A stretch of 64,000 nt of DNA. It comes from Letharia columbiana. Lineage: Eukaryota > Ascomycota > Lecanoromycetes > Lecanorales > Parmeliaceae. Every line of letters starts with the position of its first letter. The stretch's first letter is position 1. The notes below the pieces were generated by a model. It saw nothing but the letters and a program-made list of their open reading frames with translations, had not been told where the DNA came from and did no database searches. Location: contig NW_023501063.1 in NCBI RefSeq assembly GCF_014066305.1, positions 248,001-312,000 on the forward strand, read 5' to 3'. Below, piece by piece: positions 33,600 to 45,800 of this stretch. A program made the translations under genes and the position numbers.

Positions 33600-35793
33600 A
33601 TGGGTCAACAGCATTCCGAGGAGCAAGGTGCTCGTAACGTGTCCACTGGTCCGTATCCTGGGAACAAGAAACGAGGTTGAAGCTAACAGTCCTACAGAGC
33701 AACTCAGCCATGAGCTCGCGTTACGCTTCGCTAGAAAGGTGAGAAGATGCCTGTTTCGAGCGGTCCAACCTCTCCAGTCTAACGGCCATCCAGTGCTTCA
33801 CGCCTTTGGAGATCACCCATTTCAAGGACGTCTTTCGATCGCTGGCCGATGAGCAAGACGGCATACACTATTGGAAGGAAGAGACGTTATGTCGCTTTCT
33901 GGTCATACCTGATGCCCTTGGCCCAGGACCTCTCATTTATCAGATGGTATGCCTCTTGAGCTACGTACAATCTATAATTAGCTAATATGCGGTCTGTAGG
34001 CTACTTATCTTGGGGCGTTCCCATTCCCTAGCCTGGCCCCAAGTATTCTGACGATCGAGGCCATGCTTAAGGTCGTTGTCATCATGACGGAGAGGTATGG
34101 GAGAGTATTAAAGAATGGGAAAGCAGATCGCAACAAATTGCTTTTCAGAAGTCTGGCAGTGTTCGATCGGAGGATGAGTTCCGTCCATGAAAAACCGTCA
34201 CAAGAAGCGCTGGACGCCTTGCGAGAAGAGCAACCAGGGTCGGGAGAAACGGCGATTACATCTCCTATCCAAAGTCATGCGCCGCGGTTCTCTATCGATC
34301 AGCCCGCGAATGATGACGAGGAAGAAGAGGACGACGACGAACTGGCTCTGGCGGCATTGGACTCGTTGGACGCTATAGAGGTATTCAAGCTCGACCAAAG
34401 AGCCGATACAAAGATCCATCACGCCCAAATACCAGTCGATAATTTCAGACGCTTACTTATGCTACTTCTTATCATTGCGCCATTGGATGCGCAGGAGAGC
34501 CTTTCCGGGCACGCGCAGCGTTTGACAGCAGCGAGAGTTGAAGGCCTTCGCCGAGTGGCGGACAGTATTTTGTGGTCTTTCACACCGGAGCAGAATCCAG
34601 GCATTTTCTATCATTCATTCAACATTATCATACCCGCAGTGAGTTGTCTTGTCCGAGCCATGTCTTCCTCATTCGTACTGCATTTCGAGTTGCGAGACTT
34701 GTTGCAGAACTTGAAGCCTTTGGAGGCCTGTTTTGTGAAGGTTTGACCTCAGAAGAGAAATGCTGAATCAGGAATGATTTAGTCTCTTCCTTACATGTTC
34801 GATGGCCTCAACCCCTTGTTTGAACACTTCCTTTTCAGCAAGAACATAGACCTTTCGAAACGTCGAAGACAATCGTCATTCTCTACGCCTTTATCCTCGC
34901 CTATCAAACTACCTTCGATTGTACCGCAGGTACTAGATACTCCGCTCGAGCCACTTCTCCCTCGAGAAGGAGAGATTCTTGATCTCAACGTCCTTTGCCA
35001 ATTGGCCTTCTTCCTCAAAGGAAGCAATTTATTCCGACGCTTGAGACCGCTGTACATGGGAGGTGAAGCTGGTTTCAGTATGGGGTCAATTGAGCAAAAG
35101 GTCTTCAACTGGCGCGCACCCAGCCTCTTGCTCGTGTCTGGCACTCGTTTGCCATCAGAACCGGATGGTGCACGGGAACGTGCTTTTGCCGATACTTTAC
35201 CCCCCAAGCGATTCCCCAACGGGGCCTCAGGCAACAGTACATCTGGAAGGGTGGTCTTCGGCGCGTACCTTGATGTGCCTTGGAAGCATACATACAAAGA
35301 AGCTATAGGTGGATCTGATGCTCTACTCTTTCAGCTCGAACCGATACACGAGGTCTTCCGAGCGAGCACTATAAATACAGAGTATGCTACATTCACTAAG
35401 CACGGCGTCAGCTTTGGAAACCCTCCACCTCGGGCTAGACCAGTGTCTGGCCTCTCTCAACATGCCACGCTGGGCGCTGTCTCATTGTTGCTTGATGCTT
35501 CTCTAGAATTCGGCGTTTTAAACCACGATAGTAATGGAGGTGGCTCTTTTCATCCGAGTCAAACCCGAAAGAACGACTGGCAAGATCGATTCGAGATTGA
35601 GAGTCTTGAGATCTGGGGATGCGGCGGAGATGAAGAGGCCGAAAAGCAAAGAGCCGCATGGGCTTTCGAAGATCGAGAGGCGGCAGCGAGGAAGACCTTG
35701 AGGATGGGCAAAGATGTTGAATCAGACAGAGCTTTACTGGAGATGGCAGGTTTGATCGGCAATCACAATGCTAGTGGAGGGAGCATGGGCTAG
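33600..35793 (+). CDS. RTC5: RTC5, TLDc-domain protein
   Basis: Five exons: 33600-33633, 33698-33738, 33794-33946, 34000-34638 and 34783-35793, giving 625 aa. The N-terminus MGQQHSEEQ (potential myristoylation glycine) and the join [26 protein letters not shown] match fungal Rtc5. Further conserved blocks are [26 protein letters not shown] and [16 protein letters not shown]. The C-terminal TLDc domain (last exon) includes [22 protein letters not shown] and [14 protein letters not shown]. In yeast Rtc5 binds and disassembles vacuolar V-ATPase. The first splice is the least certain: gtgctc at 33627 is an alternative donor in the same phase. Intron 4 is 144 bp, much longer than the others. Confidence 0.92.
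34639..34782 (+). repeat. possible diverged introner-like intron (RTC5 intron 4)
   Basis: 144 bp, close to the 141 and 147 bp of the ACH1 pair and far from the 53-64 bp of its neighbours. Weak similarity in register: gagccatgtcttcctc against gagcccatcattttctc, ttcgagttgcgagacttgtt against ttgagccttgagacattctt, and an end block ctgaatcaggaatgatttag against ctgactgcgaaatgctgatag. By eye this is suggestive, not proven. Confidence 0.35.
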
Positions 35794-36177
35794 GTGTCAT
35801 TATTGACTGGCATTTTTTCCCGAAATCAGTGGCCATTCCCTACAGCTGCTTAGCCGTTCTAGATTGACAATGCTATCATTGGCCCAGAAGCCAAGGCCTT
35901 ACCTCGAGACCAAGAATCATGCGATCAGCGAGCCTCCGCCAATACCTTCCGCTTCTTCGTCCAAGCGCTGATAAGGGACTATCGGAACGGGAAATTAGAC
36001 TCTGTTACAACGAGGGCGCCTTCCAGGATTGATTATGTTGGCAGCAGTAACGTTTTCATGGATTCCCTCTATAGCGCCTTCCCTGGCTGGACTGTTACCG
36101 TAAGAGCATCCTCTGCTGACCTCAGACGATGTTAAAACACTTCACACTTTGCAAATGACAGCCCGGAGAACGCAGCA
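35794..36177. other. gap with protein-like short frames upstream of the WD40 gene
   Basis: ATG 35870 opens a frame reading MLSLAQKPRPYLETKNHAIS then EPPPIPSASSSKR and stopping. A second frame reads FVQALIRDYRNGKLDS and SSNVFMDSLYSAFPGWTVT up to a good donor (gtaagag at about 36100). An acceptor (aatgacag at about 36162) would splice it toward the WD40 gene but out of its frame. Could be a small gene, a 5' exon set or decayed coding sequence. Confidence 0.35.
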
Positions 36178-39100
36178 ATGACGAAGTCAGCCAGAGCACC
36201 AAACCCACCTCCAATCGTTCCTTCACGCCAAGGATCCTCAGGTGCTACAGAAGAGCCTGGCTTTCGTGGCTGGGGTGTTTTCTCTTTTCCACCGTCCAAC
36301 CGATTGATCATAACCACGGGGAAGGGAGTGTACATCTGGGATGTTTACGGTATCTCTGAGATCTTTCGTTCAGGCTCTGAAGGCATTGTTGCAGCCAAGA
36401 AGATTGCCAGCAGTAGAGAAATGCTCGCTATCGCCGACAGTCAAGTGGTGGTGCTGCACGATATCAGTGGAGGGATGCAGAGAAGCTATCGATTGAAAGG
36501 ATCAGACGTCGGTGTCCTGCTTTCCAAAAGTCCCTCTCAATCCAGCTGACTCTGCCCAGGGCCAAGTCAGGCTATTGAAGTATGCCAAAGAGTCGAGGAA
36601 CCTCTTCTTCACAACTACACTTCAGAACTCCGTCCAATCGTACTCCTTGAAGCACTCTAAGCTTCTTGACCCCGCCCATACCCACCCTTCACCTCCGTCT
36701 GTCTTCGCTCTCTCCTGTACTTCGCAATTCTTACTTTCTACATCACCCGCTCCGCCAACGATCCACCTTACGAGCTTAGCATTCAGAACGCCACCGGTAC
36801 TACTGCGTCCTCAGTCCTCCTCATCTGCGGTAGTCGCTGCCGAATTTCACCCAGAGCGAGAGAACTACTTCTGTCTCGCGTTTGCAGACGGTACAGCTGC
36901 AGTTTACGACGCCGACTACTTCTACGACAGCCATGGCAATGGCGAACGTCGCGAAAATCCTGGGGTGTGGGGCTCTGGTGGCGAAAAGGCGTTCATGAGA
37001 GGGCTTCACCTAGGGAATATGACCAAGAACGCGGCGACAGAAGGTCGTGTAACTCTTGAGGGTTATGACCCTAGTATAGATCTAGGCGGTATTGGACCGA
37101 AGGAATCCGGCATATCGGCAGTGGCGTTTGTACCGGGACGCAAAGCGACAGTCGTCACCGTAGGTGCTGACGGCAAATGCTGCGTTGTCGATTTTACGCA
37201 GCCTACCAAGCACAAGGCAGTCTTGCTTAAGTCGTGGCATATCAGACGACCAGCAACAAGTCTATCAATCGTCTGTTCGACAAAGAAAGTCATCATCGGT
37301 CAATTCGACGGAGCAGATGATGCTGAGCCTGAACAGAGACATGACTTACCGAACGAGTCATACTATATCGCTGTGGGCCGTTCAGATGGGAGGGTGCTGC
37401 TTTTCGATCTCGATGGCAAGGCACTGGGAGAACAAGCTTTGGATGACAGAGGTGCTCGAGTTATCGATGTGGAATGGACACAGATTGGAAGCGGCGCCAT
37501 GCTCCCACACCAGAACATCGGCTCTGGTATTCGTCGATCGCCTGTTGTTAAGAGGAAGCGAAAGAGCCTGGGAAGCTCGGTGTTTGCTGAACCCCGCCCA
37601 TTACAAAAGGAAATTCTAGCTATGTCGTCCAATATCGCTGAGCACTCCGAGGATCCTCTATTCGACTTCACTACTCCACGTAAGACGCTAGGAGCTTTCC
37701 ACTGGGAGCCGCCCTCCAAAGAGTCCACAATGGCAGCAATGAATCCTCGAGATGGTGTCCGAGAGGGCAATGCAATTGTGGGGCCAGATAAATCCAACAA
37801 CGACAGTCAAGAAAGGCCTACTCATTTCACTACGAGAAGCTCCAGTGCGACTGTACAGAGAAAAGCTATAGAGAGTTCTTCGCAGACCGAGACAGAAGAA
37901 TCATCGTCATTTCAAGCATCGATCGAAGACGGCTCGACTCCACCCATACCACCAAGGCCTAGCCCCAAGCCAGGAGGTCGGCTATCGATGCGTCGCGCTC
38001 AAACATCTCGCCAGTCTGACATCCAGAGTACATCTTACCTGAGTATGATGGCCAAGGCAAGAAAAGTGAGCGCTAGCAATCCTAGATTGTCTAAAGGACT
38101 CTCTGTTACCAACCCTCCGACAAAGACGAAGGTCCTTTTTGGCCCTCGCAAACCGCCTAGCCCTAGAACGAACGACTCTCAAGACAATGCCGAGGCTTCG
38201 GAAGTCCATTTCATGTCCGAGCAGTCCGAGCAGCCCGAAGACGCATGGCTGGATGTTCCCCCCAAGACGCCTCAACGTGCTACCCAAGTTTCGCCAGTGT
38301 CTTCCGCAACCAGTAACAAATCCTACAAAACAGCGGTGTCGCATCTTCACACGTCGGATTCAACGGAACGTTCTGATGATACTGTAGTCGACTGGACTGC
38401 GGGCTTGCCACGCCAGCCCGTTCCTACTTTGCAAATCACCCACCCGTCCGGCGAAAGACCCTCCAAGGCGAAGTCTAAGAGAAAAGGCCATGTTAGCTTG
38501 TCTATCTCCTCCGGAGTCCGCTGGTACATCCATGCCAACCCCTTCTATCTCTGATGCTCCGGCCAATCCTATCAGCCTATCTCCAGCGAGCTCTCCACCC
38601 AAGTTGCTGCCTTCGTTGCCGTCCACGCGGTCTACCGAACCCGGGGTCAAGCAAAACTCGGAGCCAAAGCAAAAAGGTCATGTCAGCCTGTCAGTTTCTT
38701 CTGCCTCCGATAGTCATACGATCACGCCTATATCTTCAGAATCTGATGGTCCAATCATTCAATGGCCATCCCTCAAGAAATCGCCCCGTATCCCAGAGCT
38801 TAATAAAGGGCTTCCAGATCCGAAGAAGTATGCACCGCCTCCTGCCTCATCTTTGAAGGGATCGTCAAGTGACTCTGCTACCGACACTATTCTCCAAGGG
38901 TACACAGTCTCTCCATCTTCGTCTCCCCCCAAAGCAGCAAACACCTCTTGGCGGATTTCCACCACCTATCCAGATGGTAAAGCTCCATCTCCATCCCCAC
39001 CAAAAGCAGCACCAAAACCTCTGCTCTTTTCTACCCTCGATCTAGAGCGTGAACCCCAGCCCTGTCCTTGCACCTGCAGCCTGGCCGTCAAGTCGGTCCT

Positions 39101-39311
39101 CGAGGCCTCCTTCACCACACTTCGGGCAGAGATCACGCATCATTTTGGAGCACAGAAGACCTGGTTCGAAGAGCTTGTGAAGGCTGAAGAGGAAGGCAGA
39201 ATGACACTAGCTGAGGAGAATCGTTGGTTGAGAGGCGAGTTGTCTAGAGTCGAGAAGGGACAAGAAAAGGGAAAAAGCCGTGGTAGAAAGTATGGTTCAC
39301 CGATAGCGTGA
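36178..39311 (+). CDS. WD40-repeat protein with C-terminal coiled coil
   Basis: Exons 36178-36507, 36560-38523 and 38576-39311 (introns of 52 bp each) give 1009 aa. The N-terminal third looks like beta-propeller repeats: GVYIWDVYGISEIF, EMLAIADSQVVVLHDIS, NYFCLAFADGTAAVYDADYF, VVTVGADGKCCVVDF and YIAVGRSDGRVLLFDLDG. A long Ser/Thr/Pro-rich disordered middle follows with many SP/TP sites and a repeated KGHVSLS[IV]SS motif on each side of the last splice. The C-terminus is an alpha-helical coiled coil (SVLEASFTTLRAEITHHFGA to ENRWLRGELSRVEKG). This order of propeller, disordered linker and C-terminal helix resembles NEDD1/GCP-WD, the gamma-tubulin recruiter, but that is inference only. The first intron has a weak donor (gtcggt), and upstream coding exons are possible. 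Confidence 0.75.
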
Positions 39312-39995
39312 GAGAATGGGATCGAGTGAGATAAGCCTCGGACTATGAAGCATTTCTACGGGAAGCAACCTTTTGGAGAGCAGCATTGGCGGTATCTCAC
39401 CATTTGTGTATCCGTTACTGCCGGTATACTAGTTCTGTATTTGCATACTTGGGAGGATCAAGTCTGTACGAGTCGTTCTTGAGTGTGAAAAGCAAACTTT
39501 CTCGGAGGAGGTCAATAAGCGGTATCTTAACCTTTGCCATTGTAAAAATCGGAGAATTCCACCAATAGATAAAGAAGACCAATGGATGAGGAGTAATCTT
39601 TCGAGACAGGCCGAGGTACTGGTATCTTAGCCTATTCGATTTTTGTCTTGGTAGCGTCTTACTTTTGGTATGCGGTCGATCACCAGTACCCTCGTATATT
39701 CCTCAGAATGATACAAATACAGTGGAGGGACAAGCTTTACCAGGCAGATCAACAGCATCTAACTATCTTCGTACGTGGCAAGGAACAAACCCCAGGTATA
39801 TGAAGACACTACCGGGGCTTCACGTCTTTGACAAGCAAATTTTCATTTCCGCTAACATATCCTGATGCACACCGAAGCGTGACTCACCGTCTGTCGAAGT
39901 TGTGGCTATCTAAAGGCTTCGGCTCTGATCGATAGGACCCAGGGAGTGATTGCCTGCCGTATGAGTAGCCACAAATATGGGAACAATGTCTTTCA
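39312..39995. other. intergenic region between convergent genes
   Basis: 684 bp between the 3' ends of the WD40 gene and the coiled-coil gene. AT-richer than the flanks. No coding signal seen. Confidence 0.5.
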
Positions 39996-42349
39996 TCACA
40001 ACACGTAAACCACCTTTCCATTCTTGCGGACCGCCTTCCACTCCTGCCCAACGCCATCCACCTTGACCGCCTGGCGCGGCTTGAAGACCAAGTTGTAGCA
40101 CTCCTTGTCGAGGAGGGCCCCTGGTTCGTGCGTACCAGTGGGTTTGGAAGGAATGTAGCTCTGTACGTGCGTTAGTACATGCACCCAAAGACTGACTGGT
40201 AACATGGCAAGACTTACGGAGTCAGGACCCTCGTATTTAATAGGGTCAACACCATCCTCCTTAGCATCCGAGCCCTTGCGTGAATCCCTCCCGTACTTCT
40301 CACTGACTGAGCTGAGCTTCCTATTGTACTCGGCCAAAAAAGTAGCATTCTTCTCTTCCTCAGAGCTGGGCTTGACTGAGACTTCCTGCCCTGATGCAGC
40401 ACCTTCGTCCTCGACGGTTGGGTTGCGGTGAATGACGCGGCTGTGGGTGGCGATAGGAGAAGCAACTTGGTCGGGATTAATGGGAGCAGCTGTTTCGGTC
40501 TCAACGGGAGCGTCTTTGGCAGAGATTGGGATGAAGCCCGGTGGCAGAGGTACTGTCCTATCTTCGCCAGCTTTGGGTGAAATATCGGGCTCGATCTCGA
40601 TGAGCGTGTCATTGGTCATGGATGCTGGATCGTTGGCGGACGCATTGTTGGGTTGAGCTTTTTCTTGAGAATCGAGCCAGGCTTGAAGTCCTGGATCAGG
40701 CCTCACGAAGGCACTTGAGGTGGTTGCGGCTTCCATGTTCTCATTCATGCCGCTGAGCGCCGACTCGTGTGACAAGAGCTCAATTCCTTCGATAGTATCC
40801 TCTTTGTGTTTGCCTTCGCCAGAGCGCTGCTCTTGAGACGGAGGTGCATCTTCATTCTTGATCACGTTGGTCAGACTTCGTAGATGAGGCAGAACACGAG
40901 GGGTCAAAGGGGTAGCTTGGAGTGGCTCCGCTTCCTTTGTGTATTCATTCAGGCTGCTCGTGACGATCGTGCTCTGGTCTTTGATCTTGTCTTTGACAGA
41001 CAGCTCTTCTGTGATGGTGACCGGTTGCTTCTTGTTGGAGACCTCAGAAAAAAGACGAAGGTGAGGTGGGACGAATTTTTTCTCCTTGGTGGTAGTAGCG
41101 GTGACCGAGGGTTTGAATTGGTTCTTGCTCGGAGAGGAAGCCTGCATGCTGCCTGATTTTGCTGAATCTTTGCCACTGCTGTTGGACGGAGTGAAAGCTT
41201 CGACCACGGGGTTGAGCTTGGATTTCACTTTGCTCGGCGTCACAGGATGCCCGCCAAAGGGTCTGATGATGGGAACAGCGGAGCCTGAGGCAGATGAAGA
41301 TGAATCCGCTGTACCATTGTTGTCAGTGTCAATAATATTCTCAAGATTGGCCACTGTAAGATGGGGTTAGCAAGAGTTTCAAAGTCTAAGTTGCTTCCAC
41401 CTACAAGGTGAAAAATTCAGGGTGCGCTGCATACGCTCGAATGACTCATTGGCTTCCTGAGTCCCCTTCACAATAGCACATCCCTTTGGTCTACCCGGTG
41501 TACGGATGGCTACCTGTGTAGATCCTCCATTGGCTGGGGCAAGACTTGTGAATTGAGATTGAGGGGCGATGTCTGGGAATGGAACTGCAGCGCCGCTGGG
41601 GATTTCATTGATCCAACCATGGTGCAGGCTGGCTTTCTTGGGGCTGCTGTCAGGACTGCTCTCAATTGTCACAGTAAGGCCGCATTTTGTCTCAACCACT
41701 GTCTTGCCAAAGGGAATAGATCCATTTGAAGTGGCGCCATTGGTATCCATAGTGTTGGCAATAACATTGAAAGCTGTAGGTCATCAGCCTCGTGTAAAAA
41801 GGGGCTGTAACCTCTGTAATACTTACCTGGGGTGCCCTGCAAGGCCTTGATAGTGTCCGCCTGAGCAGCGATGGTGTGTCTCTGGTCGACGTTGTCAATG
41901 ATCGCACTCTCGTACTGTTCCCTCATCTCATTGATCCTTGTTTTGAGTTGAGTAATGAATTGCTCAAGGCTCTGAACGCGTTGGACCAACTCCTGATCAG
42001 GCTTGACCGAGTCGGTAAGTTGAGCTTGGTGCTGCCCTATCTCACAGCGAAGAGCTGTCTGCAGAGCTGTGACATCTCTCTTCAGCTGAGCATTCTCCTG
42101 TATAAGATATGAGCCACTCTCATCGTTGCGTAAAGCGAAGACTCTATCCATGTCTTCGTTTAATGCGTGGATCTGACGGTTCAATCCATTGATGGTAGGG
42201 TCAATTTCCTCAGCACGAGCGTTGCATACTTGGATCGCGTCGAATGCAGTCTGAACGCGGTCTGATGCAGTAGCCAAAAGCTGTTGGACTTCACAAAGCT
42301 CATGAACACTATGGTTCAGACGAGCTTGGATCTCGTCTGACATCCGCAT
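39996..42349 (-). CDS. coiled-coil protein of unknown function
   Basis: Exons 42349-41827, 41773-41405, 41353-40218 and 40160-39996 (introns 53, 51 and 57 bp) give 730 aa. The first 170 residues form a predicted coiled coil (RLNHSVHELCEVQQLLATAS, INGLNRQIHALNEDMDRVFA, VQRVQSLEQFITQLKTRINE). The middle is low-complexity with a short basic-aromatic motif KFVPPHLR and many Ser/Pro. The C-terminal 80 residues are likely folded, ending KVDGVGQEWKAVRKNGKVVYV. I do not recognise a family. Splice joins are supported by phase and branch sites (actaacg in the last intron). The frame is open further upstream to Met 42406, which would add 19 basic residues; 42349 (MRMSDEIQARL) is preferred. Confidence 0.72.
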
Positions 42350-42807
42350 ATTGGTGGTAATAGTAAGCCTTTCGGCTCGGCAACGGTGTCGTCGACGACT
42401 AAGCAATTTTGAAAGTTGTGCAAGATTCTGAGGTAGTGGACGACTAAGCGCCGAGGAGGTGGTTGGTGGTCGGGTGCTGAGTGCTCAAACTTTAGACAAA
42501 GTTGATCGTAGAATTGACGGCGCGCTAGCCGCTTCAGGTGCCTCTGTTTACATCAAAAATTTCAGAATTTGGGCACATGTGGGTCTCTTTGATGACTACA
42601 GTACCCTCTAGAAGTCACATGCAAAGACAGCGCGTCACAAAGGTTGACATATCATAGCATGCATTCGGTTTCAGAACACCATGACGGGGGTTTTGCAAGT
42701 AGCGAGGTCATTGCAGGTGTTTCTTTTAGACTCTTCATCAAGTATGCAAACTCTAGCTGTTGTGGAAGAAATTTCCCCTTACAATGGCTTCAAGCCCTAG
42801 TAGCAAT
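42350..42807. other. gap, upstream region of the coiled-coil gene and 3' region of ISM1
   Basis: 458 bp without coding signal. Confidence 0.5.
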
Positions 42808-45800
42808 TTAAGTACGGAGACCGTACTCGAAAAGCCCGGGCGTTCGATCCTTCAAGTCGTCGACCACCAGCGCACACCTTCGGCATAGAGCGTCCTCTTT
42901 TGGTATATCCAAAGGGGCTTTATACCTCCAACATCGATTGCATTTCGCCTGCTCCGGCTCGTGTACATGTATTCTGATCATCTGCCCCTGAATATCACAA
43001 TCCGTGTTGTAGGACCACCTGGCTTTGTCTAATTTTGATAGATTTCCCCCTTCGACAATGCTGACGTGAGACACCACGAAGAGAGTTTCCAGGTCATCCT
43101 GATAGCGCCTCAAGAGGTCAAGAGCCGGGGTTTTTGCTTCCAGCATCGGATTGATCTCCAACATAACGTACGATTGCAGGGAATCTCCCATCTTCTTGTC
43201 ATTTCGAGCAGCTTCCTGCCCATTCCTGACTGCAGCTAAGGCTCGCATTAAAAGAGGAATATCAGACTTCGATAAAAGCTTCCCCATGTCTTGCTGAACT
43301 GGAAGGCTCGAGTTTTTGCGTAGTCGCATTGCAGGTGGTGTAGGGTTGTAGTCTTTAATGAGCTTCGGGGTGTAGTCCCAAACTTCTTCAATAAGCAAAG
43401 GGGTCACAGGAAGAAGCATCTGTTGCAGCTCGGTAAGTATCCAGTACAGTGTAGCTTGGACTTGGGCTCGTTCCTGTATAGTGCCGCAATAAGCCACGTC
43501 CTTGATGCTTTCAAAGTAGAAAGATGAGAGATTGGTGTTGACATAAGCATTAATATTGGCCATAGCTCGGTTGAATTCCATTGAGCGGTAGTGCTTCTCC
43601 ACGCTAGACTTCACCTCTAGCAACTGCAGGAGGGCAATTTGGTGGATACTGCTGGCCTGTTCTCTAAAGCTAGAGCACTTTGAGGGATCAAAGTCGTTAA
43701 GGATACCCAGAAGAAGTTTGAAAGTGACGCGATACTTCGACAGACTGCCATTGACTGCCTGTAGCATAGTTCGGCTGACTCGTACATCGGTAGTGTAATC
43801 GCAACTCGCAACCCACAGGCGAAGAGCATCTGGGCCCATACCATCACGAATTTCGGTCATTGCCCCATTGATCTTCTTCTTCGTTGGAGGCAAAAGTGTT
43901 CCTTCCATGATTTCACTCGGGGACACGACGTTGCCGACAGACTTGCTCATCTTGCGCCCATCCTGGTCCAAAGCGAAACCATGGGTTATCAAATTCTTGT
44001 AGGGTGCTGATGGTAAAATTTGTACGGAGCCTGGACCGCCTTCCGGTTCGATCTGAGCAGTCTCTCTTTGGTACGCCACATGAGTCAGCAGGCTGGATTG
44101 AAACCATCCTCTGTGCTGGTCAGTCCCTTCAATGTAGCAGTCAGCGATATGAGTATGATTTTCTGATACCCTCTGCATCTGAGTCCAGCTTGTCCCGCTG
44201 TCAAACCACACGTCCATGGTGTCCTTGCCTCTCCTATACTTTGTCTCGCCTTGGTGACTCCTTAACGGTGGCGGTGTCCATGCAGGATCCATTTCATTAT
44301 CAGTCCACCATGCATCTATGCCACGTTCTTTGATGACTGAGGTGATATGAGACACACTGGTCTCAGTCAAAAGTGCCTCATCAGTCTCGATGTTGTATAG
44401 CGCTGGAATAGGCACGCCCCACGCCCTCTGTCTTGATATACACCATTCATTCCGGTTCTTGACAAAGGTCTGGAGTCGAGTCTTGCTGCTTGTAGGGATG
44501 AACTTCACGGAGTCTAATGCTTCCAAAGCAGACTCTTGAATGTCGCCAACGTTTGCGAACCACTGCGCTGTAGCCCTCACGATGACGGGTTGCTTCGAGC
44601 GCCAGTCATATGGGTACTTGTGCTTGTAATCATGTCGTGCTATGAGACAATCAAGATCCGACAGACGCTTTAGTACTGACTCGTTTCCTGTGGTCAACAC
44701 ATCCTGACCTGACAGCCATTCTATGCCGTCAACGAAGCAACCTTCATCATCGACGGGAGCAAAAGCCGGAATTCCATGATTCAGGCACAACTCATAATCC
44801 TCCATGCCATGACCTGGAGCCACATGAACCAGCCCTGATCCCGATCCTTCCGTGACAAAATCCCCATGTAGCAGTGGCCTGGGCGATGCCTGGCTGTCGA
44901 ACACTGGGCTGCGATATGTCATTCCATTGATCTCTCTTCCTTGAATGGAAAGAAGGGTCTTTAAACCTTCTTTGCAGTGCCTCCGCAACTCGTCGACTCT
45001 AGAAGCAGCAAGCAAGATATAGCCGTGGGCCGCAGAATGGACGATTTCATAATCTATGTCCTTGTGAAATGCGATTGCTCTGTTCGCTGGAAGAGTCCAA
45101 GGTGTAGTCGTCCATATGGCAGCGCTGAGACATTTTATATTGATGTTGAGCTTCTCTTTGAGAGCCTCTGAACAGTCGTGAAGTGGATATTTGATGAATG
45201 CAGCCGTAGACATATGATCCTCCCGATACTCAAGCTCCGCCTCCGCTAACGCAGTCCGCGATGATGGAGACCAGTACACTGGTTTGAATCTCCGATAGAT
45301 AAGGCCCTTTTTCACCATCTCTTTGAAGACATGTAGCTGTTCGATCTCAAAACCCTTGTCCATTGTAGTCCAAGCACTGTCCCAATCTGCCATAATCGCC
45401 CATTCTCGAAAGGACTTCTTCTGTTTCTCCACCGTCTTTACTGCCAGCTTTCTCGCCGCATTTCTTATATTCACCGGGTCCGCCTTCTCAGTCAGAATGC
45501 CAGGCTTCTTCCCCTGCTCTTGAAGAGCTTTAAGCTCGATTGGTAGTCCATGGCAATCCCAACCCGGGACCCAGTCCACTCTACCCTCCCGTAAGTGAAC
45601 GCGACATGTGATGTCTTTCAGTATCTTGTTAAGCGCATGGCCAATGTGTAGGTCACCATTCGCGTATGGAGGCCCGTCATGTAGTGTAAATGTAGGGGTT
45701 GGATGTCGGTCTTTCTGCCACTTGTATAGGTCATCTGTACATCGCTTGATGTATGTTGGGCGGTCTGATACCTTCGGTCTGGGTGGGAAAGTACTTTTGG

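Noticed and set aside
33739..33793. Apparent frameshift in RTC5 after LRFARK
   Set aside because: A 55-bp intron with gtgaga, a tctaac branch and ccag restores the expected LRFARK/CFTPLEI text.
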